This document shows positions 62,092-64,000 of a DNA stretch of 64,000 nt, piece after piece. The stretch comes from Desulfuromonas sp. CSMB_57. GTDB taxonomy: Bacteria; Desulfobacterota; Desulfuromonadia; Desulfuromonadales; Syntrophotaleaceae. Position 1 is the first letter of the stretch. Every line of letters begins with the position of its first letter. The notes under the pieces are model-generated. The model worked only from the letters and a program-made list of their open reading frames with translations, was not told where the DNA came from and ran no database searches. The DNA is taken from contig NZ_JAFCIY020000001.1 in assembly GCF_020194955.2 (NCBI RefSeq), positions 124,001 to 188,000 on the forward strand, read 5' to 3'. Both the position numbers and the translations under genes were made by a program.

Positions 62092-63999
62092 TCAGGGGCA
62101 GTGTAACGATGCTTGAGCGCCGTCGGTACTCTGCATCGGCCATGAACGGCAAAGGAAATCGGCCATTTGCGCTGCCGGCATCGGTTTTGCGAAATGGAAG
62201 CCCTGCATGATGTGGCAGCCGCATTCCCGCAGAAATTGCATCTGCTCAGGCATTTCCACCCCCTCCGCGACCAGCTCCAGCCCCAGTCGTGTCGCCATGG
62301 CGATGATGGCATCCACAATGGCCATGTCCTCCGGATCCGCAGGGATGTCACGCACAAAGGTTTGGGCGATTTTGATGCGATCGATGGGAAAGTTTTTCAG
62401 GTAGCTGAGGGATGAGTAGCCGGTGCCAAAGTCATCGATGGCAATCTGAATGCCGCGCGTCTTCAGATCCACCAGGACTTCGATGGCGTCCGCCATGTTT
62501 TCCAGAAAGGCGCTCTCGGTAATCTCAAGTTCGAGCAGGTGAGCCGGAAATCCGGTCTCCTGCAGCACGGATTCGATTTCCGCCAGCATGTCGGTCTGGC
62601 GGAATTGCTGGGTGGAGAAGTTGACCGCCAGTCGCAGGGAGGGCCTGCCGGCATTCCACCAGGACATGGCCTCGCGACAGGCGGTGCGTAAAATCCATTT
62701 GCCCAGAGGCCGAATCAGACCGCTCTCTTCGGCCAAAGGAATGAACTGCGCCGGCGATATCAGACCCAGTTGCGGGTGCATCCAGCGGACCAGGGCCTCG
62801 ATGCCCACCGGACGGCCGGTGCGCAGATCCATCTGCGGTTGGTAGGCCAGGAAAAATTCTTCCTGGCGCAATGCCCGCCGCAGGTTGACGTCCATTTGAT
62901 GCAGGGCAACGATTTTCTGCTGGAGGGGCTCTGAAAAGAACTGATAGACGTTGCCGCCGTGCTTTTTGGCTTCATAGAGGGCGGTTTCCGCATGCTTCAG
63001 AAGCGTTTCCTGTTCCTCGCCGTCGCGGGGGAACAGCGCGATGCCCATGCTGGCCGAGGTGAACACTTCACTCCCATCCAGTTCAAAGGGGTGTTCGCTG
63101 ACCGAATCCAGAATCCGGCGGGCCTCCCGGGCGATGGCCGCCTCATCCTGATACCCGGTAAGCAGCAGGACAAACTCATCGCCGCCCCAGCGCACAAGAG
63201 TGTCGCCCTGACCGATGGTTTTGCCCAGACGAGTGGCAAGCTGACGCAGGATCGCATCCCCCTTGGCATGTCCCAGGGACTCGTTGATCTGTTTGAAGTT
63301 GTCCAGATCCAGGGTGAACAGGATGACGCTTTCGCCGAGGCGGGCGGCGTGGCCAAGTGCCAGGTTCATGCGATCCTGCAGCATGATGCGATTGGGCAGA
63401 TCCGTCAGGGAATCGTAATAGGCCAGCTTTCGCAACTTCTGTTCGACCTTGCGCCGCTCCGTCGGATCGGTGAAGTGAGCCGTGAACCCCAGTGGTTTTC
63501 CATCGTGACCGGGAAGGGGGTGGGCATGGACTTCAATCTGGAACCGACTGCCGTCATGGTGCGTGGCCGCGATTTCCGCCTGCCAGGCCCGGTTTTTTTT
63601 CAATGCCTGCATGCCGGCAATGACTTCCACGGGATCCAAAAAAAAGTCGACCAGGGCTTTGTCCTGCATATCGCCTGCCTGCCCATAGCCCCAGAGCGTG
63701 ATTAAGGCTTGGTTGGCAAAGGTCAGTCGGCCATGCAGGTCAACCATGCCCATGGCGACGGGGGCTGCATCGAGAGCCCGTCGGGTCAGGTCCAGTTGCT
63801 GCTGAATATGGGCGGCAACGGGTTGTTTCGGAGCAAGTCTCTTTTTGATGATAAAGAGCAGTACCTGCAAAGCAGTTGTGCCCATAATGACGTAAATCAG
63901 GATGTGAGCGCTGGGTGGCATGGGCGACGGAGCTCCCTCTTTCCACGGTTCCGGCTGAAAAATGGTCAGCCCAAAAGCGTCGAAAACAAAAAAACCCAT
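62092..63999 (-). CDS. PAS-GGDEF-EAL protein with membrane anchor (5' partial)
   Basis: At least 635 residues; the open frame reaches the window edge. From the visible start: a short segment FGLTIFQPEPWKE that looks like the end of a larger periplasmic domain, one membrane helix (ILIYVIMGTTALQVLLFII), a PAS domain (about 70-180), GGDEF with intact WGGDEF (about 190-355), and EAL with intact GIEALVRW, LELEITES and DDFGTGYSSL. It probably both makes and breaks c-di-GMP in response to a periplasmic or PAS signal. Placed convergent to the roadblock/ParA operon. Confidence 0.9.
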   Translation of the reverse strand: MGFFVFDAFGLTIFQPEPWKEGAPSPMPPSAHILIYVIMGTTALQVLLFIIKKRLAPKQPVAAHIQQQLDLTRRALDAAPVAMGMVDLHGRLTFANQALITLWGYGQAGDMQDKALVDFFLDPVEVIAGMQALKKNRAWQAEIAATHHDGSRFQIEVHAHPLPGHDGKPLGFTAHFTDPTERRKVEQKLRKLAYYDSLTDLPNRIMLQDRMNLALGHAARLGESVILFTLDLDNFKQINESLGHAKGDAILRQLATRLGKTIGQGDTLVRWGGDEFVLLLTGYQDEAAIAREARRILDSVSEHPFELDGSEVFTSASMGIALFPRDGEEQETLLKHAETALYEAKKHGGNVYQFFSEPLQQKIVALHQMDVNLRRALRQEEFFLAYQPQMDLRTGRPVGIEALVRWMHPQLGLISPAQFIPLAEESGLIRPLGKWILRTACREAMSWWNAGRPSLRLAVNFSTQQFRQTDMLAEIESVLQETGFPAHLLELEITESAFLENMADAIEVLVDLKTRGIQIAIDDFGTGYSSLSYLKNFPIDRIKIAQTFVRDIPADPEDMAIVDAIIAMATRLGLELVAEGVEMPEQMQFLRECGCHIMQGFHFAKPMPAAQMADFLCRSWPMQSTDGAQASLHCP

Positions 64000-64000
64000 C

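Noticed and set aside
1-64000. tRNA, rRNA, CRISPR arrays or integrase genes
   Set aside because: None was recognised on reading both strands; small or divergent ones could have been missed without a covariance search.

Overview
The window is one contiguous piece of a GC-rich bacterial chromosome. Gene content suggests a deltaproteobacterium of the Desulfuromonadales type (Geobacter, Pelobacter, Desulfuromonas relatives). The clues are many diguanylate-cyclase/EAL proteins, DUF4388-roadblock and V4R-like proteins, an orphan CheX, a lipoprotein cytochrome c, an APS-reductase-type sulfate assimilation operon, DUF1847, DUF4911 and FIST proteins. This placement is inference from gene families; no rRNA or tRNA gene is seen.

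Layout. 1-4.3 kb: the end of uvrC, malQ and a small cytochrome c, separated by palindromic MITE-like elements bounded by CTAG. 4.4-10.5 kb: a minus-strand run of housekeeping and envelope genes (LapA, NAD(P)HX repair enzyme, HAD phosphatase, secreted protein, DUF1847, SIMPL, DUF2339). 10.9-16.9 kb: CheX, two DUF4398 lipoproteins (one with OmpA), MscS, DUF481, GGDEF-EAL. 17.3-23.1 kb: M20 peptidase, hrpB, MFS transporter, folD. 23.2-25.7 kb: an AT-rich gap, an NlpC/P60 lipoprotein and a tiny ribbon-helix-helix protein behind a good sigma-54 promoter. 26-30.6 kb: ileS-lspA, rhomboid protease, DUF4911. 30.6-32.1 kb: a decayed MITE copy and a low-GC gene for a protein-arginine-methyltransferase-like enzyme. 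32.1-34 kb: azoreductase and a Tyr/Gln-rich surface protein. 34.2-40.2 kb: sulfur assimilation (cysH, cysD, cysN, siroheme reductase) and a TauE-type exporter. 40.4-43.9 kb: RRM protein, MscS, DUF4197, hicAB.

44-51.7 kb is a polyphosphate block. A Ppx/GppA phosphatase is divergent from a Lys-rich 51-residue zinc-ribbon protein, followed by CHAD, CYTH, SixA, polyphosphate:AMP phosphotransferase and PPK1. 51.7-55.4 kb: CinA-like protein, NUDIX hydrolase, a basic secreted protein and MltB.

55.7-64 kb is the most intriguing part. A six-gene operon (FIST sensor, DUF4388-roadblock, two V4R-like proteins, ParA/MinD-like ATPase, second roadblock-like protein) lies between a GGDEF protein and a GGDEF-EAL protein. 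It has the parts of a ligand-sensing and positioning system but no MglA GTPase. I know of no described system with this composition.
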